A DNA stretch of 64,000 nt from Brassica napus (GCF_020379485.1 NC_063450.1:31720137-31784136), one strand, 5' to 3'. Positions 33,869 through 50,230 are shown, counted from the first letter of the stretch. The notes: generated by a model from the sequence alone, not told the origin. A program made the numbers and translations.

Positions 33869-36800
33869 ATGGCGGATTCTAGTCCTATGTTACGTTCTTA
33901 CGACGATTCCGTTGGCGACCATGAGCTGGCGTTTCTTCGCACGGAGTGGGAGCGTTTGGCACATCACGCGGAGGTGAGAGCGACGCGTTTTGCGGAGATG
34001 GATAAGCGCCTTGCGGCGTACGACACTCGTTTTGATTCCGTTGATCGTCGCTTCGATCAACTGACGACGATCCTTCTTCGTATGGAGAATAATCAGCTTC
34101 CGGAGAAAGCTCAAGGAAAGGCGGTCGCTTCACCAAGCGATTCTCCAGATCCAGCGACGATGTCGACGTCTCGATCGCATCTCGATCACCGTCCTCCGGG
34201 ATTTGGTGTTCCACCGTCGGTCTTTGAGAACCGTGAAGGGATGTTAAAGAAGCTTGAGATGCCTGTTTTCTCTGGATCTAACCCGTTTGGTTGGATTGCT
34301 CAGGTGGAACATTTTTTTTCGTTTTGGCCAGTTTCATGGGCTCGAGCGTTTGCAGATGGTCTCGATGAGTTTGGAGGGTCCGGTCCTGAACTGGTTTAAT
34401 GCGGAGATGGAAAATGATCCTTTCACGGACTGGCATCAGTTCAAGCGCCGTTTAGTAGCATGTTTTCGACGAGGGATGGAGGAGGAACCGGGGAAACGTC
34501 TGTTCTCGCTTCGCCAGACTGGTTATATTTCTGATTACGTTAATGAGTTTGAAGAGTTGCGTTCTCTTGTTACGAGTGTTGATGAGCAGAACCTGGTTCA
34601 CGTGTTCTTTAATGGGCTGAAACCAGAGTTTCAGGAGGTCATTAAGATGAAGGAACCACAAGGGTTAACTCAACATATCGCAGCGGTCATTGGTATGGAG
34701 GGTAGCGCGTTCTGCAAGTCAGTCAGCTTGGCTTTTCAGAAAGATGGAGGGGTTTCTCGCGGGCCGTTTGCTCAGGGTTCTAAAGGCACAGGTTTTGGGT
34801 CTCAGTCAGGGTTTAAAGGGACTTCACAGGGTGCTAACAGACAGGTCACGGGTACGTCTTTCACACCACAGATGAAGTATACCCCAGCTGAGTTGGATGC
34901 GATGAGAAGGGATAATATCTGCTTCAAATGTAAGGGTCCTTACTCGAAGACGCACATTTGTCCTAAGAAGGAGCTCCACATTTTTACGGTGATTAACGGG
35001 TATGATGTGGAAATCTTGGATGAAGGAGACGCGGAAGTTGACGTCACAATGAACACTGACCAGGTGGAGCTGCCTCTTAACGCTTTCTTGGGTATTGATA
35101 CTCCTACCACTACGAAGCTTATGGGGGTCTTTGGGAATGTCGGCGCTGTGGTGATGATTGATAGTGGAGCTACACATAACTTCGTGTCTCCTCGGGTGGT
35201 GGAGGCGGCAAAACTTCAGTTGGCTACCGATATGCGTTTTCAGGTACTATTAGGAACTGGAGTTACGGTGGATGCACTGGGGGTTTGTCGGGGAATCACT
35301 TTTTCTCTGCAGGATACCTTCTTTCAGAGTGACTTTGTTTCGTTAGAATTGGGTAATGTGGATGTTGTCTTGGGGGTTCAGTGGTTGCGTTGTTTGGGAA
35401 AGTGTTTAGTGGATTGGGAGCTGCAAGAGTGGACTTTTCAGCACTGTGGCCGCACCGTCACCTTGCGTGGCGATCCTTCGCTCACTAAGACTGCTATTTC
35501 GTTGAAGACGCTGCAGGTTTTAGTGTTTACTGATGCTTTGGAGCTGGGAGCAACAGCAGTAACTGACGCTGACACGATCCCCTCTATCTCTGCGGTATTG
35601 GCTGATTTTGAGGATGTGTTTGAGGTTCCATCGGGCTTACCTCCTATGTGGGGCCGTGAGCATGCGATTCACTTACAACCCGGAGTTACTGCTATCTCGG
35701 TACGACCATACCGTTACCCTCACGCAAGCAAAGAGGCGATGGAAGCTATGGTCACTGAGATGCTACAGACGGTATCATTCGACCCAGTCAGAGCCCGTTT
35801 TCAAGTCTGGTATTGTTGGTGCGTAAGAAGGACAAGACATGGCATTTTTGTGTTGATTATCGGGCAGTGAATCGCGTCACTATTCCAGACAAGTATCCTA
35901 TTCCGATGATTGATCAGTTGTTGGATGAACTTCATGGAGCTCGGGTGTTTTCCAAGATTGATTTACGTTCCGGATATCATCAGATTCGGATGCGAGAGGA
36001 GGACATTCCGAAGACAGCCTTTCGTACTCACGAAGGCCATTACGAGTTTTTGGTTATGCCTTTCAGGCTCTAATGAATGAGATTTTTCGGCCTTATCTTC
36101 GTCGTTTCGTGCTGGTCTTCTTCGATGATATCTTGATCTATAGCAAGTCCACTGAAGAACACGAAGAACATTTAGCAGTGGTGTTACAAGTGCTGCGGGA
36201 ACACGCCCTATTCGCTAACCGCAAGAAGTGTACCTTTGGCCAAGCGCAAGTTGATTACTTGGGTCACATCATCTCGGCTGAAGGCGTGGCCACGGACCCT
36301 GCCAAGACTGACGCCATGCGTAAATGGCCTATTCCACGTTCAGTCAAAGATCTGCGCGGGTTCCTTGGCCTCACCGGATATTACCGTCACTTTGTTAAAG
36401 ACTATGGGATCTTGGCACGACCTCTGACTTCACTCCTACGTAAAGATCAGTTCTGTTGGTCAGTTAAAGCGGAGGAAGCCTTTGCAGCTCTCAAGCATGC
36501 GATGATGACAACGCCTGTCCTTACATTGCCTGATTTCACTCAGTTGTTTGTGGTGGAGACGGATGCCTCGGGTTTTGGTTTGGGCGCTGTACTCATGCAG
36601 AACCGACGCCCTGTGGCTTATTTCAGTCACAGTCTCACTCCCCGTGAACAACTCAAACCTATCTATGAAAGGGAGCTCATGGCAATCGTTTTAGCAGTCG
36701 TCAAATGGAAACATTATCTGACTGGTCGTCATTTCGTGGTTCACACGGATCAGCGCAGCTTGAAGTTTCTGCTCGAGCAGCGCGAAGTATCAATGGAGTA

Positions 36801-38507
36801 TCAGCGCTGGCTCACCCGTTTGATGGGGTTTCAGTTTGACATCATCTACAAATCGGGGATTGAAAACAAAGCAGCCGACGGTCTCTCACGACAGATGCAG
36901 GAGTCTGTTCCGGAGGCCTGTTCAACCTTGTTCGCATTAATGGTTCCGTCTGTCATTCAACTGCAAGATATTTATGCAGAAATTGAGCAGGATGAAGGCA
37001 TTCGAACTTTAAAGCAACAGGTACGAGCCGGAGACCCTGTGAAGAAGGGGTTCTCTGTGGCTGATGATAAGTTGTGGTTCAACGGGGGCTTGGTTATCCC
37101 GCCTTCCTCACGTTTCATTCCCTTAATTCTTAAGGAGAACCACGACAGTTTGGTGGGAGGACACTCCGGCGTGTTCAAAACTTTGAAGCGCATCCAACGG
37201 ACCTTCTACTGGACAGGAATGCGCCACCAAGTCCAAGAATACGTGACGAGTTGCGGTGTCTGTCAAACGCACAAGACATCCACTCTATCACCGGCGGGCT
37301 TACTCCAACCACTACCGATTCCATCGCAGGTATGGCAAGATATCAGTAAGGATTTCATCGATGGTTTACCGGCCTCCCGTGGAATCAGCGTAATCTTTGT
37401 CGTGGTTGACCGTCTCAGTAAGTATGCACATTTCTATGGATTGAAGCACCCTTACACTGCGGTCGATGTTGCGGGCAAGTTTACTACGGAAGTGGTGAAG
37501 TTACATGGTTTTCCCAGTTCGATTGTCTCTGACCGTGACAAAATCTTCTTGAGTTCGTTTTGGAAGGAATGTTTCCGGCTTGCGGGAACTACGCTCAAAT
37601 ACAGTACCGCATTTCACCCACAAACGGATGGCCAAACCGAGGTTTTGAATCGATGCTTGGAAACTTATCTCCGATGTTTCGCGTCCACACACCCGAAAAC
37701 ATGGTTGCAGTATTTGTGTTGGGCAGAGTATTGGTACAACACATGTTTCCATACTGCGATTCAGGCCACTCCCTTCAAGGTTGTATACGGGCGCGAGCCA
37801 CCAACACTGGTACTTTTTGAAACAGGCTCGACTACGAACTTTGAATTAGAGAAGAATCTGCGGGAACGTGACCTCATGTTGGATCAGTTGAAGGCGTTTT
37901 TGGTTAAAGCTCAAGCCGCAATGAAGAAGTCTGCTGATCAGCATCGCCGCGATTTCTCCTTTGAGGTAGGAGCTTACGTGTTCCTTAAGCTACGACCTTA
38001 CCGACAGTCTTCTGTTCCGCGGCGTCTGTGTCAGAAGCTAGCGGCCAAGTACTACGGCCCCTTTGAGGTTCTTGAGCGTATTGGGAAGGTGGCTTATCGG
38101 CTCCGCTTACCGGAGAGTTCCCGGATCCACCCCGTCTTTACATCTCACAGCTGAAGCCGGTGATGGGAACGGTCACGCAAGTCACGCCATTGCCTCAATC
38201 CCTTTCGCCGACTGGAGAACTCATCGTGGCACCAGAGAAGATCTTGGAAACGCGCTACACACCGTCTGGCTGTTTGGAGGTACTAGTTAAGTGGGAAGGG
38301 TTGCCTTCGGATGAGTCGACTTGGTGTTTGGGTTGGGACATTGCACAGAGGTATCCAGAGTTTCAGCTTGAGGACAAGCTGCGTTTCGTTGGGCGGGGTA
38401 TTGATACAATGCAGCAGGTGTACTTCCGCAAGCGCATGAAGAAGAGTGGAGAAGACGCAGAGGAAGAACAGAGGAATGTGGAGGAAATGAGCAAAGGCTC
38501 TGAGTGA
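33869..38507 (+). pseudogene. Gypsy gag-pol polyprotein, four frame breaks
   Basis: Starts at ATG 33869 (MADSSPMLRSYDDS). Gag is followed by a zinc knuckle (CFKCKGPYSKTHIC, near 34920), the protease motif IDSGATHNFVS (near 35158), RT ([21 protein letters not shown] near 36117), RNase H ([24 protein letters not shown]), the integrase zinc region (HSGVFKT...CGVCQ) and core (DFIDGLP...SDRDKIF...HPQTDGQTE), and a chromodomain-like end (EVLVKWEGLPSDESTW near 38275). Breaks: an extra T in a T-run near 34312, one G lost near 35770, a ~28-bp deletion at 36066 removing an RT core segment, and one C lost near 38137. The deletion alone should abolish RT function. Confidence 0.9.
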
Positions 38508-38569
38508 GAGAGAGACTTTGCGAGAAGGGAAATAAGGAAGCAAGCCTTGGAGTGAGAGAGAGGCTTTGC

Positions 38570-38815
38570 TGTTTTACTATCTCTTTATAAATATAGGAAT
38601 AAAGCTCACACCTTGGGCATGTTGAGTTTGTGAGAAGCGACATATGTGTCCTTCAGGTTGATCATATGTGATCAACGTTATCTCTCTTGTAATCGATACT
38701 GAGTATTTGGGATTTGGGGTTAATCTATTCAGAAGTAATATTCAGTATTCTAGTGTGTGTGAGAGATTACATAAAGGGTTGAAAGTTACGTGAGATCCAT
38801 ACAACAAACTTAACA
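38570..38815 (+). repeat. 3' LTR of gypsy element, complete (246 bp)
   Basis: Begins TGTTTTACTATC, has a TATA box (TTTATAAATATAGG, about 38584-38597) and ends ACTTAACA, giving TGTT...AACA ends. GACAC follows, which also occurs at 33453-33457 on the left and is the likely 5-bp target-site duplication. Confidence 0.9.
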
Positions 38816-38985
38816 GACACAAACAGCTGTGTAAAACCAGAAAGATCACACACTAATCAAGTTATGTCATTCTTTTAAGTCTAAATCCAAGTTCTCTAAG
38901 CCAGGGACAAAAAAAAAAACTCAGTAGGCAGATACTTTTCAGGTACTTCTAATTTTGATTGGATCAGAAATTGGGATTGATACAC
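38816..38985. repeat. Right copy of host-sequence duplication
   Basis: 170 bp matching 33453-33620. Beyond 38985 the host sequence continues (ACTAAATGC...), so this is the original location of the segment. Confidence 0.85.
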
Positions 38986-39418
38986 ACTAAATGCAAAAAC
39001 TAATAAACATCTTCAAATTCCATAAAGAGAAAATAAAAAAAAACCGAAAATCTTACTAGGAAAGATGAAACCCCCCTCCCCCTCCAAATTCCAAAATAGA
39101 AAAAAAAAGAGAGAGAGAATATTTTGCCCCGGCGTTGAGGAATACTCGTGGAGAAAAGAAGGATAGAGGTGAAACTGATCGAGGTGATTGAAGGATGAAG
39201 TAGGTTCAAGAGAAGGCGTTATTTTTGCGTCGGAGGAAGACGGCTATCGTGTTGTTGTGGTGGTTTGGGTACGATCTGAATTAAGCCTGGGCGTTTGGTT
39301 TTGGGTCGGATTCGAGCTCTGTTCCTTTCCTGTCGGGGATCCTTTGGGTCCGAGACATTTGGACCAAATAATTACTTATAAATTTTCGGTTTGGATTCAG
39401 ATCGGTTCAGATTTATCC
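38986..39418. other. Host spacer and AT/GC mixed flank of copia element
   Basis: Continuation of the sequence interrupted by the gypsy element. The right part (39350-39418, with ATTTTCGGTTTGGATTCAG) resembles 45180-45235 beyond the copia element, suggesting that both flanks belong to one older repeat into which the copia element inserted. Confidence 0.4.
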
Positions 39419-40639
39419 TAACCCTCGCCGGCGATCCGACGAACCCTAAACCCCGATCGCGTCTCTTGTTCTCGCATCTGTTCCAGCTCGCGTCCCCGAT
39501 CAGCTTCAGCCCAAGGCGTTCCTGATCCTAGATCAGACGTTCGCGACCCGAGAGCAGCTCCAGCACGCGACCTCTTCCTTGTTCGCGATAGCATCAGACA
39601 GCTCGGTCCGACGATCAAGGCGTTCCCGATCAAGCAACAAAGGACGTCCGCGACCCGATAGAAGCGACTCGATCCATTCCAGCTCGCGTCCCGTTCGTGT
39701 CCAGCTCGCGGCTCAACTCCTTTGGTGGTCCGATTCAACAATCATCTAAGGTTAAAAGGTAATTCAAAACCTAAAACCCATAATCGAACATGGATTGATT
39801 GATAAAGAATGAAACCCTAAAACCCTAATCTTTATGAATCAAAACCATAGGGTAATAGATCAAAAATCCTAATTGAGTAAATCGAAGCTCTAAAAGTTCG
39901 ATACCCCAAACCCTAAATCATGTTCCTACATGATTAAAACCCCAAATCGGTTTTTACAAGTTAAAATCCGATAAACCCTAACCATATATCTATAAACCCT
40001 GAATAATATAAGTATCAGAATTAATTATACTATAATTATCAAATCACATATTAAAACCCTAATCAAATATTTTGAAATCAAAACTGTTTTCGGTTTTGAT
40101 CATTGAGGTTTTAAATCTGATTGAATCTGATGCTATGTTGCTAGAATTGTTTGACCGTTAAATTGATAGATTTATTTTCTCATCCTGCTTGGTTAATTGT
40201 TCATCTGATTTAAAATTGTTAAACCGACCAGCCTGTTAAAACATTGATTGAATCCGATAGGTTGCTAGCTTGCTTTGCTTATATAATCCGATAGGTTGAT
40301 AGATTGATTAAGGTTTACTTGTTTAAAATCCGAATGATCTGATTGCATGATTCTTGAGGTTTAATATCATCTGCTAGGATTGATAGTTTTGTAATCTGAT
40401 ATGTTTTAAATAGAAACCCTAAATAATATGTATGATAGGTTATATTGATCTGATTTGGATGTCTTTGAGAATTGAGAATCTGTATGCTAGGTTGATAGAT
40501 TCATGATAAAATCTAATGTCTTGAGGTTTAAGATTGTATGCTAAGTTCGATTAAATTGATTGATCTGATTATATGTTTTTGAGGTTTGATAAATTCGGAT
40601 ACTAGATAAATTATTTACACATGGTTTATGCTAAATACC

Positions 40640-40783
40640 AATCAGCCTTGAAACTGATTCATTGAAATTCATGCTTGAAATCTATATTCTAGTATTGCTA
40701 AAATCAGCCTTGAAACTGATTCATTGAAATTCATGCTTGAAATCTATATTCTAGTATTGCTAAAATCACCTTGAAACTGATTG
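40640..40783. repeat. 62-bp tandem repeat in copia leader
   Basis: AATCAGCCTTGAAACTGATT and the 42 bp after it are repeated with period 62 (40640 and 40702), and a partial third copy begins at about 40764. Confidence 0.8.
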
Positions 40784-43700
40784 AGTGATTAATAAATCTT
40801 TTTACTAGTCTTGCTAAAATCCATTGATTGTTAAACCCTAATTGCATGATTAATTGAATCTGTTTTTGCTAGTCTTGATAAACCATAATATTATGAGCAC
40901 ATAGAAATAGTATTGCTGAGACTTGCTAGAAATTGACTGATTGATTAAATGCCTTTAAGATTGATAGTTCATTGTCCTCACAAGATTGAAATCCGAATTG
41001 ATTGTTTTTAAGAGTAAGGCCGCATGAAAATTATACCTAAATATTGAGTGATATATGATTTGAGATGTCGAAAATCAACCTGGATTTTGCTGCCCTAAAT
41101 CTCTCTGGAGATAATTATTTACGGTGGGCATTGGATACAAAGATTATCCTAAAGTCAAAAAGACTTGGTGAATGTATCATAGAAGGCAATAATGCCAATG
41201 AGAAAGATTGATACATGACAATATTAATTATTAGCCATCATCTTATTAAGAGTCTCAAAGATCAGTATCTGACTATAGAGAATCCTCTAGACCTTTGGAC
41301 AGAGTTAAAAATCGAGATATGATCACCAAAGAACGGTGTTATTACCAAAGGCCCTATTTGATTGGAGGAATCCCAGAATCCAGGACTATAAGTCCGTGGA
41401 TGAGTCTATTGCTAGCTGGGCAAAATAATGGATTACTGATGAGAAACAGTGAATTGAGACCTCCTGGATTAACCCCATTACCTGATACCAATAAGGCCGC
41501 AGAAAAAAAAAAAAAGGTAACCACGTCCAGAATGATAGACCACACGGTCATGGCCGTGGAGGGTGGAAAGGACGTGGCCATGGCCACTATAACACATTTG
41601 GCCGTGGGAATCACTATGGCAAAGGCCGTGGGTATCAACCCAATTTGAGCCATGGTCAAGTAGTGGCCGTGGTATATCCTTTAAACCACAAAGCTCGACC
41701 AAATCAGTGTGCCATAGATGTGGAATGGGGAACCATTGGGCTAAGATATGAAGGACTCCCAAACATTTTGTGACCTCTATCAAAGAGAGTCTGAAAGGGA
41801 AGAATCCTGAAACCCACTTGGTCTATAAAGATGGTGAAAATAATTTCGAACATGATCAAGATGATCTTATGGAATATGAGACTTATGATTGCCTAAAAGA
41901 ATCAAGTTGATAATCTGATTTCGACATCAAACTTGTGTGATTGCTTTGCTTGTATGCTTTTTCTGATTTTTATCTCCTTGAATTTATTTCTATTACATTG
42001 TCTGCTTAGATTAAATGAATGAATGATTTTTCTATATGAGTACACTGAAAAACGCCAATATAAGTACTAAAGCAGGTATCGCCAGTCTGAAAGAAGACTA
42101 TGGCTAGGCTAATATATTATTGCCTAAGGGTATGCATCTAAAAATCAGTGATGCCTTATATTCACTCAGCTCTAAGAGCAAGAGCAGCCTATTGAGTTTT
42201 AAAGATATAATAATGAATGGTTTCCATATTGAAACAATGGGCGAAGGAAACAAAGAGTTCCTTCAGATATATGTATAAAATCACCCAAGGCCATAATAAG
42301 TCCTAAAGACTATACCTGCATTCTCTACTGACCTAGACTATGCATAGATCAGTATGATAGAGGCTAAAAGTCTGAAAAAATATACACTTTATGGCACGAC
42401 CGGATTGGCCATCCTGGTCCAAACATGATGCAAAAATTGATATTCAAAAGGCACACATTAAAAGATAAGAAGAGTTATCCCAAAGAATCTCACGTGTGTA
42501 GCATGTACACAAGGGAAACTCATTAGGCCATCACCAGTAAAATGGCTACGAGCCCCTTTTTTTATAAATAAAGACTATATGTCTACATAATACTGGTGAA
42601 TACATGTCCCAAACGTTTAAATGATTATGGTATGTCCATGGGGGTAAGTGTGGACAATTATGTGATACATGTCCATACCAAGAACGGCTTGGCCGAAATC
42701 ACTTAAAACACAAATAGCTGATTGAAAGACCATAACTTATGAGGTCAAAACTCTCATTCACAGCTTGGGCCACACGAAATTTACATGCACCTAAGTTAAT
42801 ACGCATCAGGCCATTTAGTGAGCATAGATATCCCCTATCACAATTATTAACGGGTCAAGAGCCAGACATACCCCATCATAAGACATTTGGATGTGCTGTC
42901 TATGTACTAATTGCTCCACCACAGAGAACTAAGATGGGACCTCAAAAGGAGGATGGGGATATATGTTGGATATGATTCTCCCACAATAATAAAATACATT
43001 GAGCCAACTATGGGTGATTATATTCGAAGCCATGTACACGGATTATTTTAAGACCAGGAGGAGAAAATAAAATAATAAAGCTGGTAAAAGAATGGGTAAA
43101 AGAAATAGAATGGAATCAACCATCAATGTTTTGGCAAGATCCTCAGACTAAAGAATGTGAAATAGACGTCCAAAGATTATACATTTACAAAGCTAGCTAA
43201 TCAAATGCCAGACACATTTGCTGACCCGAAAAAGAATGACTAAGTCATATATAAACCAGCTTGTAAAGCACCAACGAATTTGATGTCCAAGAAGAGACAC
43301 AGTCAAGTTGCTACAGAGTCTAGACAACGTATGAAACGTGGTAGACCAAATAGGTTCCAAAAGATAAGAATCCTCGGAAACAAAAGAAAGGTGCAGAGAA
43401 TGATAATCAAAATCCAAATCCGAGGTTACTAAGGAAACCATCCTAGACATGGAGATAAGGCCGGCCGGCTCTAAGGTACAGGTACCAAACAATGTAGCTT
43501 GGGACGCCAAGCTGCAAAGTATTAAAGGTCCTGATAATAATGAATTTCAATCGATTATATCATGCCTGGAACATAATAGAACCAATAAGGAATGTCGACA
43601 TAAGATGATCTATTTGCATACAAGGTAGCACTTGAATTTATGAATATAAGCGAGGATCATGAACCCACGTCAATATAAGAGTGCACACTCGTAGAACAGA

Positions 43701-44892
43701 TTGGATTGAATGGAAACATGGGGTTAAATAGTTTAAGGAAGAAAGGTGTATTTGGCCATATGATTAAGACGCCATATGATGTTAAAACCAGTGGATATAA
43801 ATGGGTCTTGTAAGAATAGAAATCGTGAGATATAAAGCTGATGTTGCACAATGATTCTCACAAAGACCAGTAATAGATTATGAGGAGACATACTCTCATG
43901 TGGTGGATGCAACTACTTTTAGATTTCTCATAAGTCTGGCTATATAAGAGAGAAAATTATACTTGCAGCAAGTTGATGTAGTGACTGCATATTTATATGG
44001 TCCACTGGATAATGAAAGTACTAGAGGGTATTGAGCTGAAAGTACAACAAGTTCTCGAGAACAATATTGATAATCATCAAAGTATATGATCTGAATATCC
44101 TAGGAACCTCTGGATACAATTTTCCAAACAGATGAATATCTCAAGAAAGAGTTTGCGATGAAAGATCTTGGAAAACAAAGTTTTGTTTGGGATTACAGCT
44201 TGAGTACATTAACAATGAAATCTTTGTGCATCAAATAGTATATACAGAAAAGGGTACTCAAGAGATTTAATATGGACCAGTCTCACCCATTATCTAGTAC
44301 ATGGGCGTGAGATCACTTGTTTTGGACACTGATCCATTCAGTCCAAAGGTGGACGATAAAGAAGTCTATTTAGTCCTGAGATGGACGATGCAGAAGTCTT
44401 GTTTTAGACACTGATCTGGTTGGTCCATAAGAAGGACGACGAAGAAGCCTTTGATTTTGGTTTATTTTATACTAACCAGCCCAAAGAGGGGTTATTTGGT
44501 TTTGTTGATTTGTTTTCAGACAGGTTATGTTTTACACATGGTGGTACACGCATATCACAGCAACATCATCCAAGATTTCGTGTGTGTGTATTTGAGGTCG
44601 ATGACTCAATATGTTCGATCAGATTGTGGCATGGCCGATGGTAAAGAAGAACCAACTATCATGTTCGAGGACGAAGCATATTCTGCCCAATATCTTCATC
44701 ACCCACGGATTGCAGAAAATTGGAGAGGTCCAAGGGACCTTCAGTAACGTCCAAATCAGGGGGAGTAATGTGTGTTGTACTATTTTTCCTTCACCATGGT
44801 TTTGTCCCAATTGGGTTTTTCTGGTAAGGTTTTAATGAGGCAACATTAAAGCACATTACAAGCTCTAAATGGTTATGGCATCCAAGGGGGAG

Positions 44893-45034
44893 TGTTATGA
44901 ACCAGATTGTGGATGACTCATAACCAAGAGATTATGATTTGTAATCTTTCTATTTATCAATAACGGTGTAATCTCCTATATAGGGAACCTCTATGTTATG
45001 AATAAAAATAGACTTTTCCATTACTTCTATAACA
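44893..45034 (+). repeat. 3' LTR of plus-strand copia element
   Basis: 142 bp from TGTTATGAACCAG to TTCTATAACA, with TGTTAT...ATAACA inverted ends like the LTR at 28245-28567. Preceded by the polypurine tract. Confidence 0.65.
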
Positions 45035-47289
45035 AAGAAAATAATATTTCAACTAAATCACAAAATAAAACATACAAAAATAGAACACAAAAACTCATAG
45101 TTTTGGATATTCATATTTTTTGAATTGAGTATGATTCGAGTCTATTCGGATCGGTTCTTTTCGGTTCCAGTTCTTTTGGTAGAAGAATTTTGGATCCAAT
45201 AAGTACTTCTGAGTTTTCGGTTTGGTTTGGGTTGTATACAATAAACGATAATTGAACTCTTTTTAAAACGTAATTGAACTCTTTTTAAAACGATACATCA
45301 TAATATACAATAAAACAAGCCACATTTACTTACTTTTTCGTGATCAATTACTTGAAGACATGCGCGTTGACAATCTTGCCCGCAGAATCGAATAACGACG
45401 TCCAGTTAATTGATTTAAATTGGAAAATATGGTTAGAGGCTCAGGGAACTTTTAGCAAAAAAAAAAAACTCAGGGAATTCTTCACGTCTTTATAAGAGAA
45501 CGATTATCTATCTTATAAATATAAATGTGGACGAAGCAAGAAAAAATAAAAAGCATAAAGTAAACGATACAAAAGTTTGTTAACTAAGTTTGTTTCCTAA
45601 TCTTTGGTATTTCGTATAGATTTCGAATCTACTAAAACAAGAAAACAAATTACAACCAATTTGTAAACGTATAATACAAGCACAATCCATTTGAATTACC
45701 TTTTTTTTTATATAACATGAACTCTTCAAGATAAACTTTTTTAAGCTAAACTCTTCCAAAGTTTAGATTTTATCAAGATAACCTAACTCTAAGCTAAAAT
45801 TTTTCGAAGTCTAGACTTTAATCCTGCAAATCTCTGAAAATATGTCACCACATATTTCACAGATTATGTCAACACCTAACACACATCCAATGATACCAAC
45901 GAGCACATCAACACTAACAAATAACACATTTGATCACCACAAGCTCCAAGTAACGATAAACTGCGTCAAACACATCCTCAACAACAATACCACAAGACCA
46001 AGACAACAGTATACTTCACCAGACACTATGTCAACACTCAACAAGCACACAATAAATCGAGAAAGGTACATCCCTGCTTATATAATAAACCACAGACTTT
46101 TTCTCCAGATTCTTCCCATATACTTTAAGAAAATTTATTTTTTCTTATATAGACACTTTATTTCCAAGTAAAACTCTCTTGCTTAATAAGAAAAACGTCT
46201 ATTTGTTTTCAACCACATATTCTATTTTCTTTTACAAATTCTAGCTAAGACACCTAATCACAATAGACAAACTCTTTATAACCAATTCACATCTCTGTTT
46301 TTATGTCGTCACAAAGCTCCGCTAATTTCCACTCGCCGTACTTTTCGCGTCTTATTCTAGAAACATTAGGGGAAGAATTTATTCACGCTTAAGTGTATTT
46401 TCTGAGACGCTCAACGCTGCGGTAGCGTCAACTAAAAGAACAGCCCTAATACCAGAAGACCAAGACAACGGTATACTTCACCAGACACTACGTCAACACC
46501 AACGTCATCACTCAGCAACTACACAATAAATCCTTCAATTTTCTCTTCGAGTTCTACCTTTCTCGTAAGGTACATCTCTGCTTATATAATAAACCACAGA
46601 CTTTTTCTCCAGATTCTTTCCCATATACTTTCAGAAATTTTATTTTTCTTATATACGCACTTTCTTTGCAAGTAAAACCCTTTTGCTTAATAATAAAAAC
46701 GTCTATTTGTCTTTAACCACATATTCTGTTTTCTTTTACAAATTCTAGCTAAGACACCTAATCACAATAGACAAACTCTTTATAACCAATTCACAACTCA
46801 AATTCTTGACACACGTATTGAACTATCTCATGAAAGTATTTCACGAACTGGTACATAATACCTGAGAAACTTACGTCTTTCAATAAATACTCATTTTAAC
46901 CATTTTTTGAGAAAATATCTAGTTATAATATTATTTGTTCTTCAGAGAAAGAGAGATTGTGGAGGCGATTTAATTCTAAACTACTATTACAATATTTTAA
47001 ATTTATTTATGCAATCATGTTTTTCTTTTTGCATGATTTCTTCCAATACTTATGAGTTTCTTAAATGGGTTCCATGGATTCAAAGATAATATATAGGCCA
47101 CTGAATTAGTATTGTTGAGGGTGAAACAAAATAACACATGCACGCCTTCTTATTAGCTAGAACATTTTCTGAATTACAGAAGAACCATTGCTCGAATTTC
47201 TTCTAGTATATAGTGTTTATTGCATGTTCTTAAGCAAGAATCAATATACCATTATTCTTATTTTACATAGTAGTGGTTGTATCATGAGT
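45035..47289. other. Intergenic region with duplicated segment
   Basis: No gene recognised. AT-rich. Contains a 22-bp tandem pair near 45250-45293 and the ~300-bp duplication described separately. The 3' UTR of the BBE-like gene is at the right end. Confidence 0.5.
45987..46795. repeat. Two direct copies of a ~300-350-bp TATA-containing segment
   Basis: 45987-46290 and 46448-46795 align over most of their length, from AAGACCAAGACAAC through CTGCTTATATAATAAACC to TTTATAACCAATTCAC. The second copy has an extra ~40 bp. Each has a plausible TATA box (TATATAATA). Downstream ORFs are trivial, so this looks like a duplicated promoter or repeat without its gene. Confidence 0.75.
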
Positions 47290-50206
<2,917 letters not shown>

Positions 50207-50220
50207 TCAATGCAGAAATG

Positions 50221-50230
50221 TATATATATA
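50221..50230 (-). promoter_or_regulatory. TATA box of BBE-like gene
   Basis: TATATATATA, about 70 bp upstream of the start codon at 50152. Confidence 0.6.

Larger units (their letters stand above)
33621..38815 (+). mobile_element. Ty3/gypsy chromovirus-type LTR retrotransposon, nearly full length
   Basis: LTR, internal gag-pol and LTR in direct orientation. LTR divergence is 3 in 204 bp, so insertion is recent in evolutionary terms. The gag-pol order protease, RT, RNase H, integrase, chromodomain is that of plant chromoviruses. A purine-rich GGAGTGAGAGAGAGG precedes the 3' LTR. The element inserted about 320 bp upstream of the start of the truncated PTAR1-like gene. Confidence 0.92.
39419..45034 (+). 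mobile_element. Decayed Ty1/copia retrotransposon (plus strand), 5' LTR missing
   Basis: Leader with CAGCTCGCG-type repeats from about 39470, then UBN2-type gag from ATG 41065 (LSGDNYLRWALDTK) with a stop at 41208. Integrase C-terminal remnants near 42739-42975 (HKTFGCAVYVLIAPPQRTKMG) and RT remnants near 43860-44010 follow, all with many stops. A purine tract (CCAAGGGGGAG) precedes the 3' LTR at 44893. The 5' LTR is not found. The element is related to the minus-strand copia element at 23.3-28.6 kb. Confidence 0.75.

Noticed and set aside
41295..41783. ORFs of about 100 codons in copia gag region
   Set aside because: They are frames through decayed gag with a poly(A) run and GGCCGTGG repeats; the true gag frame is broken.
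45842..46171. 109-codon ORF in the duplicated intergenic segment
   Set aside because: Low-complexity Thr/Asn-rich start, not kept in the second copy of the duplication, no domain.
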